Under the pieces are notes generated by a model. It searched no databases. It saw only the letters and a list, made by a program, of their open reading frames with translations, and had not been told where the DNA came from. 64,000 bases of DNA from Halocaridina rubra (Eukaryota; Arthropoda; Malacostraca; Decapoda; Atyidae), in the NCBI GenBank assembly GCA_037179515.1, contig JAXCGZ010001914.1, positions 87,501 through 151,500 on the forward strand. Direction: 5' to 3'. Position 1 is the stretch's first letter; every line of letters starts with the position of its first letter. Made by a program: the position numbers and the translations under genes. This document shows, in pieces, positions 11,935 through 39,300 of this stretch.

Positions 11935-12100
11935 TGTGGCCTGCGGTAGCGTAGCGATAGAATGCTCGACTCAGGAGGTAACAGACCCGCGATCGAGCTC
12001 ATCCTGGAGCGTTAGGGAGAGCATCTAGCCTTAATTCCTCATCCACGTGTCCACCCCTATAAGGGAAACCAATTGTGACACGTAAAACGAGATTAGCCAA
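11935..12100 (+). mobile_element. SINE-A, tRNA-derived (plus)
   Basis: The head TGCGGTAGCGTAGCGATAGA and CTCGACTCAGGAGG are A-box-like and GCGATCGAGCTC is B-box-like. The body has GAGCATCTAGCCTTAATTCC and GTGTCCACCCC; the end has TGTGACACGTAAAACG. This is the commonest repeat in the window, with about 16 copies in both orientations. Confidence 0.85.
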
Positions 12101-12199
12101 GCAACAAGCTCAGCTAGAAAAAGTCAGCGACTCTAAGCCAAATAGCTCCAGCAGGGGATGCAACTTGATGAGGAAAAGGAAAAAGAAAAGATGAAAAAA

Positions 12200-12602
12200 T
12201 AAAATGATATAAATTGGTTCTATTCAGTATTGCAATACTGACATTATTCCATTATAATTTTAAAATATCAGCATCAGAGTCTGGTTCATAAAAAAATTGA
12301 TTTGTGCTTAAATTAGACTCTTGAGGCCCCATCGAGCATCAGGATGGCTAGGCACTTCATTCTGCTTCCTAGTGGTGGCTGGACTAAAACTTTTTGAATG
12401 CTGATCGCTATTATATCTAACAAAAGAAAAATGGACAACTGTTGGCAGTAGCTGCATTCCTGGTAGTTCGCATAAGACAAAATGAGCCAGATAGTGCCAG
12501 ATATAGATGGTGATTAACATTGTGATAACATCTTATATATATAGTAAGCAAAGCGAGCCAGTTGTGCTTCTATGCCTGAATGGGACTATTTGGTACCGCT
12601 CT
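12200..12602. other. No recognised feature
   Basis: Unique-looking sequence between SINE-A and the PIF/Harbinger element. Confidence 0.4.
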
Positions 12603-12605
12603 TTA

Positions 12606-13301
12606 AGGGCCTGTTCACACAGGGCATTTGAACCACAGCTTCCACCGTAAATTTAATGCTGTAATAATTCAGACGAAACATTTTGAACCGAGGCGGCCAC
12701 CATGCAGTAGATCCTTTTTTTTTTTTTCGTGGTAATGGCATCCAGTGCCAGGCTGGATGTAGAAGAGGGCAGCATGTTTTTGGCTGTTGCATATCCAAAA
12801 AGTGCAAAAAAGATCCACAGTTTCTTCCCAACACTTTTCGTAGACTGTCCTGTCTTTGTACTCCTGAGATTTCATGTCCCAAATTGATGGGCGTTTTTCA
12901 ATTTGATGTATGAATAAATCTGTATCAAATTGATTCCTCTCCATATCTAACAGCGACCAGCAGTGCAATGGTGTGAGTGTGAGACTCATTACGGGGATTA
13001 GTCCTCGTGGGGGCCAGGTTTGCCATGATAACGCACAGTCTTTTTTCTCATTGGCTAGCATATAGCCAATGATGGCACCCGCTGTCCTCAAAAAGCACGG
13101 TTCACCGCTCAATGTAAATTATTTCATTTATTTGTACGTATCTTGATACGCCTGCCAACCGCGCGTATGCAAGGGGGATCTCGCCCTGCTGCGGTTTCCA
13201 TACTGCCACAATTACGTGTGAACAATTCCATAAACAAACATTGACTACGCTACAGTGCGAATCCAACTGCTCGGTGACAACCGCCTCGTGTGAACAGGGC
13301 C
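12606..13301 (-). mobile_element. Non-autonomous PIF/Harbinger element with TTA target duplication
   Basis: Inverted ends are visible: left AGGGCCTGTTCACAC, right (reverse complement) GGCCCTGTTCACAC. Each is flanked by TTA (12603-12605 and 13302-13304), the 3-bp TWA-type duplication typical of PIF/Harbinger transposons. The 696-bp element contains a minus-strand MADF-domain remnant but no transposase. PIF/Harbinger elements are known to carry a second Myb/MADF-like ORF beside the transposase, so this fits an internal deletion that kept the second ORF. Confidence 0.85.
12669..13112 (-). pseudogene. MADF-domain ORF remnant of PIF/Harbinger
   Basis: The minus-strand reading contains FDTDLFIHQIEKRPSIWD, then EYKDRTVYEKCWEETVDLF. 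This is the N-terminal part of a MADF (Myb/SANT-like) DNA-binding domain: an acidic lead-in, L.I..I...P.LWD, the Y.D/N. motif and a conserved Trp. The rest of the domain (after about residue 100) is in another frame and ends in a Lys run from a 12-T tract at 12718-12729, so the frame is broken. The first ~45 residues of the open stretch are probably non-coding. In intact elements this protein is thought to help the transposase bind DNA in the nucleus; here it is probably dead. Confidence 0.7.
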
Positions 13302-13309
13302 TTAGCGCC

Positions 13310-13430
13310 TCTTTGTTTCACGCTGAACTGTTTTGGCATTGCCTTTTTTGGCACTAAGCTATTTTAGCGTTGCCCTTTTTGCACTAAGCTGTTTTGGCTA
13401 GGTTGGCTAGATTAGGTTAGGTTAGTGTTA
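13310..13430. repeat. Short degenerate tandem repeat
   Basis: Three or four units of about 36 bp share GCACTAAGCT(G/A)TTTT and GCATTGCC. A short AGATTAGGTTAGGTTAG run follows. Confidence 0.6.
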
Positions 13431-14169
13431 ATTAACCTATTTTTTTTTTATTTATTAAAAGTGCTAAAAGGTTCGCGCCAAAACGGCGGTGTTAAAAGAT
13501 ACCCGACCTCTTATATATCAGATGACTGTAGAAATACGAGGACCTGTACTGTAGTGAGTAGTAAGTGTATATAGAAACTATGAGTTTGTGAACTGAATCT
13601 AGAAAATATGAATCTATCAAATGAATTTAGGTAATATGTGTATATTGGAACTTTGATTATGGAAGTGGGTAAAATTTATCTAGGATATGCAAGTCAGTCA
13701 TATGAATATAGAAAATTCAAGTATATTAGAATGAATTAGAATATACGGGTTATGTTAAAATGAATTTAGAATATGCCAGTTTTATCACATAAATGCAGAA
13801 AATACTATTGAAGGGGATGAGGAGGATTAGGAGTGGAACAAAAGTGCCGTCCTTCAGGTCTCATGAAAAAAAAAAAAAAAAGTTCTGGAGATATTCATTC
13901 CACTCTTATATAACTCGGTAGACATACTGCATCAGACCCCCCTCCCCTCGTTACTCGTATGTCTTCCCCAAAGAGTTAATTCATGTGTTAACAATGACTG
14001 CAGTCCCCTTGCAAGGGGGATGGCCTAGTCAAAGCACATAATCATTGGAAGCTTAAATGCCTGTTTCTTACTAAACGTGATGGAGTTAGGTTGACTGATC
14101 TAGATGGAAAGTCTTATCTATCTGTAAATTCGAATTATTCATGGGTGAAGAACTGCATATGAAACTACA
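13431..14169. other. Mostly unrecognised; LINE 3' hairpin end at 13985-14045
   Basis: 13560-13800 is a loosely repetitive AT-rich stretch (GAATTTAG(A/G)...ATATG motifs). 14003-14040 on the minus strand gives TTGACTAGGCCATCCCCC then TTGCAAGGGGACTGCAG, the hairpin-type LINE 3' end seen near 10950 and 6620. Confidence 0.5.
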
Positions 14170-14330
14170 TTGTGAGACCAGACCGTGCTAACGCAATCAA
14201 CCCAGGAGATGACACACCCGCGGTCGAGTCCACTGCAGGGCATCCAGCCTTAATATCCGAACTCTAACTTGTCTGTGTCCTTTTCCCCATTTACATGGGG
14301 ATTAATAGTAACACAGGATAACAAACAACA
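14170..14330 (+). mobile_element. SINE-A (plus), diverged
   Basis: GTGCTAACGCAATCAACCC, CGGTCGAGTCCACTGCAGGG, CATCCAGCCTTAATA and GTGTCCTTTTCCCC identify a diverged copy lacking part of the body. 14331-15059 has no recognised feature beyond AT-rich sequence and an A run at 15009-15026. Confidence 0.75.
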
Positions 14331-15059
14331 TATTAAATGTGAGATATATTTGTGAAATAGAGATGCATGGATAACATTATTGCAATATCACTTATTGAAA
14401 TGTCTTAATTGAAAACTCGTTTTAATGAAATACCTAAATAGATATAGATATATCTCTTAAATAAAGATAAAAATGAGATAATAGATAATGAGTATATCTG
14501 AAACTGGGTGAGATAATTCGTCGACCTATAGAATAGAACAAGTTATTATCAAATGGTCAATGTGGTCATTAGATTACCGAGAAGTGTTTTGATAGATCAG
14601 AGATGAGCCAAGAGGGAGCACGTAGGCCATTGTCGATTCTCAAGGTCGCTTGAATAATTGCTTAGAGTATTCTTCTGCCTTTTCTGACCTGATGTCTCTG
14701 GTCAAAGCTGCACTTTATTTTCAAATTTAATTTTGCCTTTTCCCTTTTATTTTCATAATTGATTACACCTTTTAATTTTTTAAATTTGCATATAGGATTT
14801 ACCTCTTTCTTTTTATATTTATATTTAATTCCTTAAATATTTTCAGACAGGATGAAGTACAATTCAGAATCTGAATTCCAGATCAAAACTTAACACGAAG
14901 GTCTGCCCCTCTCTTTTTTTTCTCTCTATTTAATTTCCGTGGTTTTCCACCCAATTCCCTTATATCCTTAATCCCCTCCTCTTTTTCCCCTCCTATCCTA
15001 TCCCATCCTAAAAAAAAAAAAAAAAAACCTCATTAATGCACATTTGTTAAGTGGAGCTT

Positions 15060-15230
15060 ATGAAGAATTGGAACCTGAATATTTTATAGGTCCTTAATCT
15101 TCAATTGGGACAAATTTGAGGTTCTTAATTTTCGATTGGTCGCTGTTTATGAAGGCCAAGCTCAATTTCTAACCTAATCTGACTTGAACTAGCCTAATCT
15201 AACCGCTAATAAAAGTCAGGTCCCAATTCT
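15060..15230. mobile_element. Small inverted-repeat MITE-like element
   Basis: The ends are inverted: AGAATTGGAACCTGAATATT at 15064 and, reverse-complemented from 15229, AGAATTGGGACCTGACTTTT. A partial relative is at 17270-17365 (AATTGGGACCCGACTTAGG). Too small to code for anything. Superfamily unassigned. Confidence 0.55.
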
Positions 15231-15384
15231 ACATGAGTTGCGGTTATATTACACTTTTCATAGAGCTTTTATTTATTTATTTATTTTATTAATTTCTTTC
15301 TCGTTTTCTCCTTAGTAATAACATTCATATACACTCTGCTATTCTTTCCTCAATGTTTTGGTAACTAAATCGTCTTAAAAGTAT

Positions 15385-15590
15385 CACAGTTCCGGTTTTA
15401 CGTCACGGAATCCCTTTTCTACCAAGGGACAGGACAGTTGCCTTCTTGCGAAGGACTTGTTTTGGCAGATGTAATCGTTACCCTGAGTGCATGCCCTTGC
15501 TAACCTCAGACCGTGACGGGGCGCGAACCCTCGACCTGATGCCTCAGAGTCGCAGGCGCTACCGCTTGAGCCATGGTGACTACCTTAAAA
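15385..15590 (-). mobile_element. SINE-B (minus)
   Basis: Minus-strand head GCGGTAGCGCCTGCGACTCT and GAGGGTTCGCGCCCC, with body GGCATGCACTCAGGGTAACG, as at 9655-9866. Confidence 0.85.
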
Positions 15591-15784
15591 TTATCACAGT
15601 AGGCCTACATAATTTTTCCTCTAGGCCTTCCTGTCATTTTGCCCATTTCTCGGTCTTTCCTCATTTCTAACTTTTTAAGTTATCCGTACCTTGGATACTT
15701 TGTTTCATGATAAATGTCCTGTATCACCCACTGCTCTTATTGTATGTCAAGTATATTTCATAACCAAATTCCTCTTATATGCAT

Positions 15785-16035
15785 CATTCAGGTTGGATCA
15801 GTCCCAGAATAGGCATCTGATGTAACTCGGTCCCAGATGAAGCACCTGCGTTCTATCTCGAATGATTGAAAACCGGTTGAATGCAAAATTTATTGATCAT
15901 TTAAGGTTGTTTAGGTTAACGTTATGTAATCCAACCTAACTTAAGCTGGTGTTAAACACATACCTTTTGCCTCAACCCCAGATTAAGCACCTAAAATAGC
16001 ATCAGGTGCATATTCTTGGAATGATGTCAAGTCCT
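15785..16035. mobile_element. MITE-like element with subterminal inverted repeats
   Basis: CAGAATAGGCATCTGATG near the left is inverted near the right as CATCAGGTGCATATTCTTGG; AGATGAAGCACCT and AGATTAAGCACCT also occur inside. The right half matches the minus strand of 10460-10530 (GCCTCAATCCCATGTTAAGC). Non-coding. Confidence 0.5.
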
Positions 16036-16344
16036 TGCAGGTCTTCTATTTTGTCATTAGCTTAGCAAATGTCCTTAAAGTCCTACTTCGAGCTACTATA
16101 TTTGACCAGACTCAACAGATCTTATATGCCATCATATATTTATCTCTCATGATACTTATAATCTTTTTCAAACTTATTTATGAAGAGCTTCTTCAGTCTC
16201 ACCTTTTCTCAGCTACACTTTTACAAGTGGTAAGCACAAAATTTCACTGAATATTCCTGATGCCGTCTACAGACACAAGATCTCTTTGGAACTTTTTCAA
16301 CCCCGTCAGTCTTATCTTACATCTTGTGCAGTGGAGTTAATTGT

Positions 16345-16510
16345 TGTTGCTGTTTGCCGATTCATGTGTCACTATCAGTCCCCATTATGGGGGTAGACAC
16401 AGGTTGGAGCTGCGGAATTAATGCTGGATGCCCTTCCCAACAATCCAGTGGTGGGCTTGATCGCAGGTCTGTCACATCATGAGTCGAATGCACTAACCAC
16501 TGCGCATGCA
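16345..16510 (-). mobile_element. SINE-A (minus)
   Basis: TGTGTCACTATCAGTCCCCA, GATGCCCTTCCCAAC and CACTAACCACTGCGCATGCA read as the tail-to-head order on the minus strand. Confidence 0.85.
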
Positions 16511-16884
16511 CAGGATTAGGCTCTTTTTGAAGGAAGATAGGTTATAAGAATTAGGAAAGACTGGAGGAAGAATTCCAGAATCTGGAGGAGAAAGAGAAGA
16601 AGTAGTCACTGCACCGAACAGTGAAGGCTCTGCTGTACAGTAATTTTTTTAAATTTTACGTTTTGCCTCCTGACACTCATTTTCTCTCGCATGACTTTAG
16701 CAAAGCACCACCAGTCTCTCTCCCTCTCTCTCTCTCTCTCTCCTCCAATGCTGTATTGACCTTTCAAACTAGATTTAGTGCTTTAGGACAATTGCGTATT
16801 GGAAAATTTCTTATTGATTTTATATTTCATGAGCTACTACTTAATGCTTTGTAAATCTTTCAGTTATTATTATTATTATTTTTA

Positions 16885-17130
16885 TTGGATTCGGTTTTAC
16901 GTCACAAACTCCCTTTTCTACTAAGGGCTAGGACGGTTGCCTTCTTACGAAGGACTTGTTTTGGCAGATGTAATTGTTACCCTGAGTGTATGCCCATACT
17001 TAACCTCAGTCCGTGACGGGGCGCGAACCCTCGACCTGCCGCCTCAGAGTCGCAGACGCTACCACTTTGCCACGGAGACTACTTATTATTATTATTTTTA
17101 TTATTACTATTATTATTATTATATCCATAT
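16885..17130 (-). mobile_element. SINE-B (minus) with (ATT)n at its head side
   Basis: CACAAACTCCCTTTTCTACT, AAGGACTTGTTTTGGCAG and GGGGCGCGAACCCTCGACCT identify the copy; (ATT)n follows at about 17085-17125. Confidence 0.85.
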
Positions 17131-17269
17131 TCACACCTGTTGTGGGGGACACTTTCGAACCCTGTTGAAGGTAACGATATGGAATTCTTTATATGTGCTA
17201 CAACAGTTTTGCATTTTCTGTGTCATTGTTATGACAAATTAATAATTATTATCATTTACAAACATCACG

Positions 17270-17365
17270 AATAATTGGGACCCGACTTAGGTTAGAATTT
17301 AGCTGACCTTTATCAACAACGATTAGCCGAAGATTACTGACCTCATCTTTACACCAACTGCAGAA
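17270..17365. mobile_element. Fragment of the 15060-15230 MITE-like family
   Basis: It shares AATTGGGACC...GACTTAGGTTAGAATTT and CAACGATTAGCCGAAGATTA-like blocks with that element in diverged order. Confidence 0.35.
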
Positions 17366-17704
17366 TTAGGGCCAGTAAGAATATCATTATTATTACTAAT
17401 AGTTTATAGTAGCTTAAAGAAGTAATTCATATATCTCTTATGTGAACTATGGTGCATATGAGTAAGAGCCGCTTGTTGAACCATGATATGAATGTGTTCA
17501 CTCCGGGTTTAAATTCCTTTGCTCCTCCAGAGGACATTTCTACTTTTTATCTTCTAGTATCAGAAGATTTTAGTTGTTGAAAACTGTGTTTCGAAATTGT
17601 AATGTGACTAGTGCATAGTGCTTTAAGCCCTAGAGCTTTTTGTATGTTTTGAGACTGACGTTATTTTGATGTTTTAAAACTAGTCAAAATACTTGAGTGA
17701 CTAC

Positions 17705-18370
17705 TTCTTTCTATCCATTTGCAGACTTTGGAACTCTCTTCTCCTTTTATCTTCCCAACTCTTGTGACATTTCTTCCTTTTAAAATTGAGCTATTGTCAT
17801 CTCAGGGCCTACTTCTGCCATATTTCTATTGCCTCATATCTTTGACTATTCTGTCAGCCTGTCCTTTTCATATTGTTGATCATTCTCCTATTTCTGCCTT
17901 GTCCTTTAGCTGCTAGATTTTTATCTTCTATATGTTTTCTTGGTGCACAGGCCTGTGAGGGCAATTCTCTTTACACGTCCCGGTGTCAGACGCAATAAAA
18001 ACTTGCAAGCTGAATTGACGGGATTGCACCGTTAAAAGTCAGGCCATTGGTGAAACCAACTCGCGAGATAAATATTAGTCTGCTTGTTCTCTAGCTTTGC
18101 TCTTGGAAATTGATTTTCCCACAAGTTTGTTGCCCATTTGAATGTCTAATACTGAGTTCAACCCTTTATATATGTACATAATATGAATATATAATAGTTT
18201 TAGTCAGTACTTCGAGTATTCTTTCAGCTTCTCCTTTTCCTGTCGTGTATCATTACCTAATCTCTTCCTTGTCCTTAACCTTTTACTTTCTTCTTCTTAA
18301 TGTTTTTTCCTTGCCCGGGCCTTTATTGATGAGTGCAATTTTATAGCCTGTCCCGTGTCACGGTCATAAT
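17705..18370 (+). mobile_element. Two Jockey-like LINE 3' ends in tandem
   Basis: 17712-17750 resembles the LINE C-terminus (TTTGGAACTCTCTTCTCC = LWNSL). The 3' UTR follows (TCATCTCAGGGCCTACTTCT, TTCTGCCTTGTCCTTTAGCT, GGTGCACAGGCCTGTGAGG, CGTCCCGGTGTCAGAC). A second tail lies at about 18195-18370 (CCTTGTCCTTAACC, CCCGTGTCACGGTC). Both lack (AT)n tails here. Other copies of this family end in (AT)n. Confidence 0.65.
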
Positions 18371-18815
18371 AAAAAGTAATGCTCTTTCTGATCAACAGAA
18401 GATTATTTTAAATTATTTCCCATGACTACTAAGTAATATTTTCATGTTATTATAGCCTTATACTATGCATGAAGTATTTTTTTTATTTATAATACTTTAT
18501 GTTTGCACACAGGTGTGGTATTTGAGTGCTTTCTTGTGTTAAGGTGTGGCTTTGTTTTATTAAGACTTTTTTTTTTCCTTTGAACAGTAAACAGAAGTGA
18601 GGACTTTGCCATTTATATCCTTTTCGTAGTCTCAAGTTACGAAGATTCTCACTCTATATCTTATTTTTCTATGTTTGATTTTACAGTACGCACAGTGTTC
18701 ATTCGCTCATAAAATACATTTTACAAAAGGTTTATTCAATGTGTGTCAGTATCACTGAATAGTTCAGAATATTGTAACCAATGTAAGTCAAGGTGAGATG
18801 AAAAGGAAGGGCTAG

Positions 18816-18977
<162 letters not shown>

Positions 18978-19264
18978 GTGATAAGCCTTAATAATATTAA
19001 TAATATCTTGTTTACTTTTATATATGTATATGCATTATACATAGTATATATTTTCTCTACAATATATAAATATTGTGTAGATGTGTGCACATGTTTAACA
19101 GTAAAATGTTAGTAATGAGTTGGTGGGTTAATATTTTACCTAATGCTTTTATTGTTAAATAATATCCAATATCAAGTATATACTGACATCATTTTCCCAT
19201 ATGTCATTAGATTTTACCCATAATTATCTTCCAGGTAGTTTATAAATATATCCTTTTCATGAAA

Positions 19265-19430
19265 TACTTATGTGTCATATTTAATCCCCTTGATGGGGGT
19301 GGACATAGACAATATTGATCTGAGGAGTTAAGGCTGGATGCCCTTCCTTATACCCACAGTAAGCTTGATCGTGGATCTGTCACCTGTCGTGTTGTTTACT
19401 CTTACCACTGTACTACTGCAGTCCCCATTT
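19265..19430 (-). mobile_element. SINE-A (minus), shared with the 52-kb paralogue
   Basis: CCCCTTGATGGGGGTGGACA, GGATGCCCTTCC, GATCTGTCACC and TGTACTACTGCAGTCCCC. A SINE in the matching position and orientation occurs in the inverted duplicate at 51985-52125. Confidence 0.85.
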
Positions 19431-19564
19431 TGTTTTTCTTTTAGATAAGAAACTTTCTGTACATATACTGTACATGTTATCTCTACAGTGAAGTAATGTA
19501 TCCTTTCAAAATGTTTGAATAGTTTTTGATGTTATATTAATTAGAGCCGAATTTTATATTTCAG

Positions 19565-34687
<15,123 letters not shown>

Positions 34688-34979
34688 GGGCTCTTAACTG
34701 TCCCAGGGTTTATTAAGATTATAATTTTTTATATATCTTATAAATTATGACAGCCATATTTGCATATGCAAATTTTATATTTAATATTTCTTTATTTTAC
34801 TATAATGTTCTCATTAACTTTTAGATTGTTAAGTAGGGTTAATTTTGTTCTTATATGCAGGAGATTTCATACAACTGTCTCGATTAGTAAACAAGTAATT
34901 TTCAGTGAATGAAGCGTAAAGTTGATGTCTAATACCCATTTTTTAAGTTTGTCATAATTATGTCACTGTTATTATGCAG

Positions 34980-35470
34980 TCTCCAGAATTGTGTCAGAGA
35001 GCCTTCAAAAATCTATATTTCTGTCTAAAGTGTATTACTTTAAGAATAGGTAGTTATTGAGAATGGTGTGTTTCTGAAAGACTTCAAGTATCTTTATATT
35101 TCTGCCTGATTTGTCTTACTTTCAGAGTAGGCAGTTGAAGAGAGTGTTTTCACTTGACTATTTAGGGCTTCCAAAAATTGCATGCACTGAAGATGATTTT
35201 CATTATAAAGTATTGTTATAATATCTTTCAAAATTTTTCCTGTGATGGTCTGGTGTTGATTTGTCATGTAATGAGGGTCACTTCTTTGCCAGTGATACGT
35301 TAATCATCAGGTCAGCTGAGTTGTTCATTCCAGTCTTTAAAGATTAGAGACTACAAGTTTATATGGGCGCATTGTCAGTAAGCAAATACTGTATAATGGG
35401 AGGAGTTTCCAGAAGATACGAGTCAGTTTCTAAAGAGCAGGTGTTCTGTCGTGTTTTATTTGTTTATACA
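34980..35470 (+). repeat. Partial third copy of the palindrome arm sequence
   Basis: GGTGTTGATTTGTCATG, CATTCCAGTCTTTAAAG and GGAGTTTCCAGAAGATACG parallel 37395-37560 (GGTGTTAACTCATCC, CATTCCAGTATATGAAG, GAGTTTCCAGAAGATATG) in direct orientation. It is more diverged than the two arms, and homology fades beyond about 35470. Confidence 0.65.
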
Positions 35471-36354
35471 ATATATCTGAAATGAAATTTTTCTCTCAGG
35501 TTCAGTACTACATACTCCATGTTTTTATAATATTTTCCCACTGCTCCTTCTTCTGCCTTGTAAATGTTGTTCCTTACACCTAATAAAATTTCACATAATT
35601 TTGTATTTACATTTTCAGCAGATGGTGTTGGCTCTTTATTCTTGTTAAACCACTTAAGGAAATGGTTTTTATTTGAGCTTTTACTTCTTTATTAGAGTAT
35701 CTGTTATTGATAAGTTCTTGTGATACTCTTTCTAACTTAGAATATATTTCTTTCCAGCAAGATCGGTAAATGGGAGCTTGTTTGATATAAGCTTTTATTA
35801 GTATTGCCTTGTATCATTGAGGGCATTCTTGTTCTTCATGCAGATATATTTCTGAGTTTAATTTTTCACTACAGACTTCATACGAAACTTTACCCATGAG
35901 TTCAATATAGAAATTTACTTTATACATTTTATACTAATATCTATAGAAGTACTACAGAAAAGTCTATAGTAAAGACGCCCCCAGTTATATAAGACAACTG
36001 TAATGAATGTCTCATATCAAATGAGCTCTCACTTACTTTGACTAGGAAAGAGAACAGAGTCAGAAAAAGTATCATATATTCTTATCGCTAAAGGATACTC
36101 GATTAAAGGCAAATAGTCCAATCAAAAAGCATTTACACGAATAGCCATTGCCATCAACAGAAATTATATATAAACAAAATATATAATCGTACTATACAGG
36201 TAAAATCAGATAGGAACTCCGTAACAACAATATAGGTAAAAGGATTTCAGAGTAGAGTATATAATGTTTACAAATTAATTACACAGCATCATGCATTTGC
36301 TTTATAAAGAAGGCATTTTCAAGAAAATTTTTTGTACTACAATTTCTTTTTCAG
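35471..36354. other. No recognised feature
   Basis: AT-rich, no ORF above 60 codons. Possible ACTR8 3' UTR or flank; AATAAA near 35582. Confidence 0.4.
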
Positions 36355-39300
36355 CCAAAACTCTCAAAGTGAATATAGCACTTTGCATTCTTATTCCAGC
36401 CATGCATCCTTAAATGTTACACACCCATCTGTGGGCGAATTTTTTCAGTCATTCAGTTTGAATATACCTAATATAATTTTCATTACTTGACTCATGATAC
36501 AGATGCTATAATGTTTTTCACAATCCCAAGTTCCATGAACCTTTGGTATTGCTATAAATATTGACTTACTCATGTTTCCAAATGGGCTATTTTCTCCTGT
36601 TTCATAGTCTTAAAATAGGCTCTATTTTACATTTTCCCTCTCTGGATTCTTTCTCTTGCAGATGCAATTGCTCGAAGATAATGTCGTGGGCTATATTTGA
36701 ACTGGGGTTTATAGCCATTTTGTAGATGAGTTATTGGTTTTCATTCCACCACTCCTCCTGCTGGCAGGGTGTACCATAACTTCATCACGTATTTTTATAT
36801 TTTGCCTTCAACTGGGTTAATTTTTGCCCTACATTGGAGCTATCATATGCTGAACTAGACTGGAAGCCTTCAAGAGATATGGGACTTACTCATTACATAC
36901 CAAGGTGCAGGAAATGACAGAAATGATGCATTTGCAATTATTGGACCATAAAGGTTAAACCATATTGAACAAATTTAAAATAAAAATGAAGAGATAAGAT
37001 ACTACATGAACGTTTTATCTGATATATGTAAAAACATAGAAGCCTATATTGAGATTTTAGACAAAAATCTTTAAGAATTGCTAAAGTATCTCCCTACAGT
37101 TCACAAGCAACAGAAATAATAGCTGTGTAAAAGAAATGTTATGATCGTTATGTCTAATATTGCTTTTTGTTCAGGAGTTATTTTATTCTTATATTATGAA
37201 GTTTTCAGCATTGTTTCTGGAGGGGTATCAGATATCTTAACTTATTCCTACTGTGTGTTACTTTCTGAATATGTGGAATCATAGTCTCATTCCTGCATAT
37301 TCTTGGAAGGATCCACCATGTGTATATAGAAAGCTTCCAGAATTTGCAGGCAATCGAAGATGTTTTTTTTCTGTTGTATTTATGTATTTTCTTGGTGTTA
37401 ACTCATCCTAATGATGAGGGACAAATGACAGGTCAGTCTTCTGCTCAGTATAGTTGTCATTCCAGTATATGAAGCTTGAAGACTGCAATTCTTAATGGAG
37501 GCACATATACTTGTAAATATCATGACTTTACTGATAGAGTTTCCAGAAGATATGGGCCTGTTTAGGTAAAAGTAAGTGTACCCTCAGTTTTGTACTGTAA
37601 TATGTATATGAAAATTTTTTGTCTTGTGCTTAACACTTGTTGCTCCTCATATTATTATATATTAAATTACTCATTTTTTGTAATCGAGTCATTTTACTTT
37701 TATGAAAAAAGAAAGCCACAGTAGAGAAGATGTGATTAATTGCACAATATCAGGCTCTCGCCCTTCACTGCAGGCATTTTCAAGATCCCTGCGTATGTAG
37801 TCTCCTATTGTAAAGCTCCTCTACTTTTTGTTTGGTGTTGTTACCTCACATGAAGAGAACGCCATGTCTACAACACTCTGTTGCCTTCCTGTAAGGTTGT
37901 GCTGACCTCTGGTATTAGAGGTTTATCTCTTCTTTGAGAATATACCCTTTGGCTGTGTCATCAGCTTTTACCGGACATCTGTCTTCCCCACCATGAAAAG
38001 AAGTCTAAGTATTAATATTATTAGACATTCTAGTAATATCTTATACTATCTCCCTTTCCAGTATTTTCATAGTATGAGAGTTCTTTGCTGTAAAGCTCTT
38101 TATTTCTTTCTAAAGTTATTAAATTAATTAATTCAAATTCCTTCTACCACCCATCTGATGATAGTTTCACTGTTATGATCCACAAATTTACAGTTATCAA
38201 TATTTATTTGATGGTTGCAGGTTATTTTATAATCTGTTACAACACTGTTTGCTAGAACAAAGGAATATCAGCACCAGAAATACCTACAGGTTAGGTCTGA
38301 CAAATAATGATGTAGCAGATCATAATTGAACTTGTAACTACCGAATAAATTTTGATAGCTGTAAATTAATGTATCAAAGTTGTAAAACTAACATCAGAAG
38401 GGTGGTAGAAGGAGTTTTAATGAATTCACAAAATACCTTAGTAGGAAATTAGAGATTTACATCAGATGACTATTGCACTAAAAAATAATGAAAAGTAAAA
38501 TAGGAGTAGATATTATTCCAGTGACTAATAATATCAATAATAAGGCTTCTCTTGATGGTGAGGGAAATTGCTGAAGACACAGGTCATTTGAAAGTCCATC
38601 CAAGGGGTAAATCTCAGATAAGAGATAATCCCCTAATACCCGAGGTCAGCACAACCTCAACTAGAGGTGATGGAGGGAAGGAACAATGGTGGTCTCTTTT
38701 TGTGAGGCAACAAAACCAAACATAAAAGTATGAGGAGAGCTCTTCAACAGGAGACTACATAGGTCAGGATCTTGAAAATGACTTCTTTGGCAACCGAAAG
38801 CTTGATATAGTGCAGTAACATCTATTCGATGCGGATTCCATTTTCCATAGAGGTAAAATGATAAAAAATGACAAGAAACAAGTCATTAAAGATGTAATTC
38901 AATGAGGATTAACAAATGCTCATCACCAGAGAAAACTGGTTTCATATATAATGCAATACTAAAATGAGAGCACATTTGTGAAATAATCCCATGTCTTCTG
39001 GATTCTTTGCTAGTAGTCATGTTCTATACCAGTATATATGCCTCCATTAAGAACTGCAGTCTTCAAGGTTCATATACTGGAATGCCAATAGCTAGACTAA
39101 AAGATTGACCTGTCATTTGCAAGAAGGTAACCCTCATCACCATGATGAGTTGACACCAGACCTCTATCACTCTGGAGGAAATAAATCGGAAAAAAACAGC
39201 ATATTAGTCGCATGCAAATTCTGGAAGATTCAGTATGCAGACAGTGGCCCCTATGAATATGCAGGCATGAGACTATAACTCTATGTACTCTAAAAGTAAG

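Noticed and set aside
13395..13430. Arthropod telomere repeat (TTAGG)n
   Set aside because: Only two to three adjacent units (ATTAGGTTAGGTTAG) are present; short runs like this also occur near 10570 and 62285 and do not make an interstitial telomere.
35582..35587. AATAAA as the ACTR8 polyadenylation signal
   Set aside because: It is the first match found downstream of the stop but ~900 bp away in AT-rich DNA; without cDNA it cannot be assigned.
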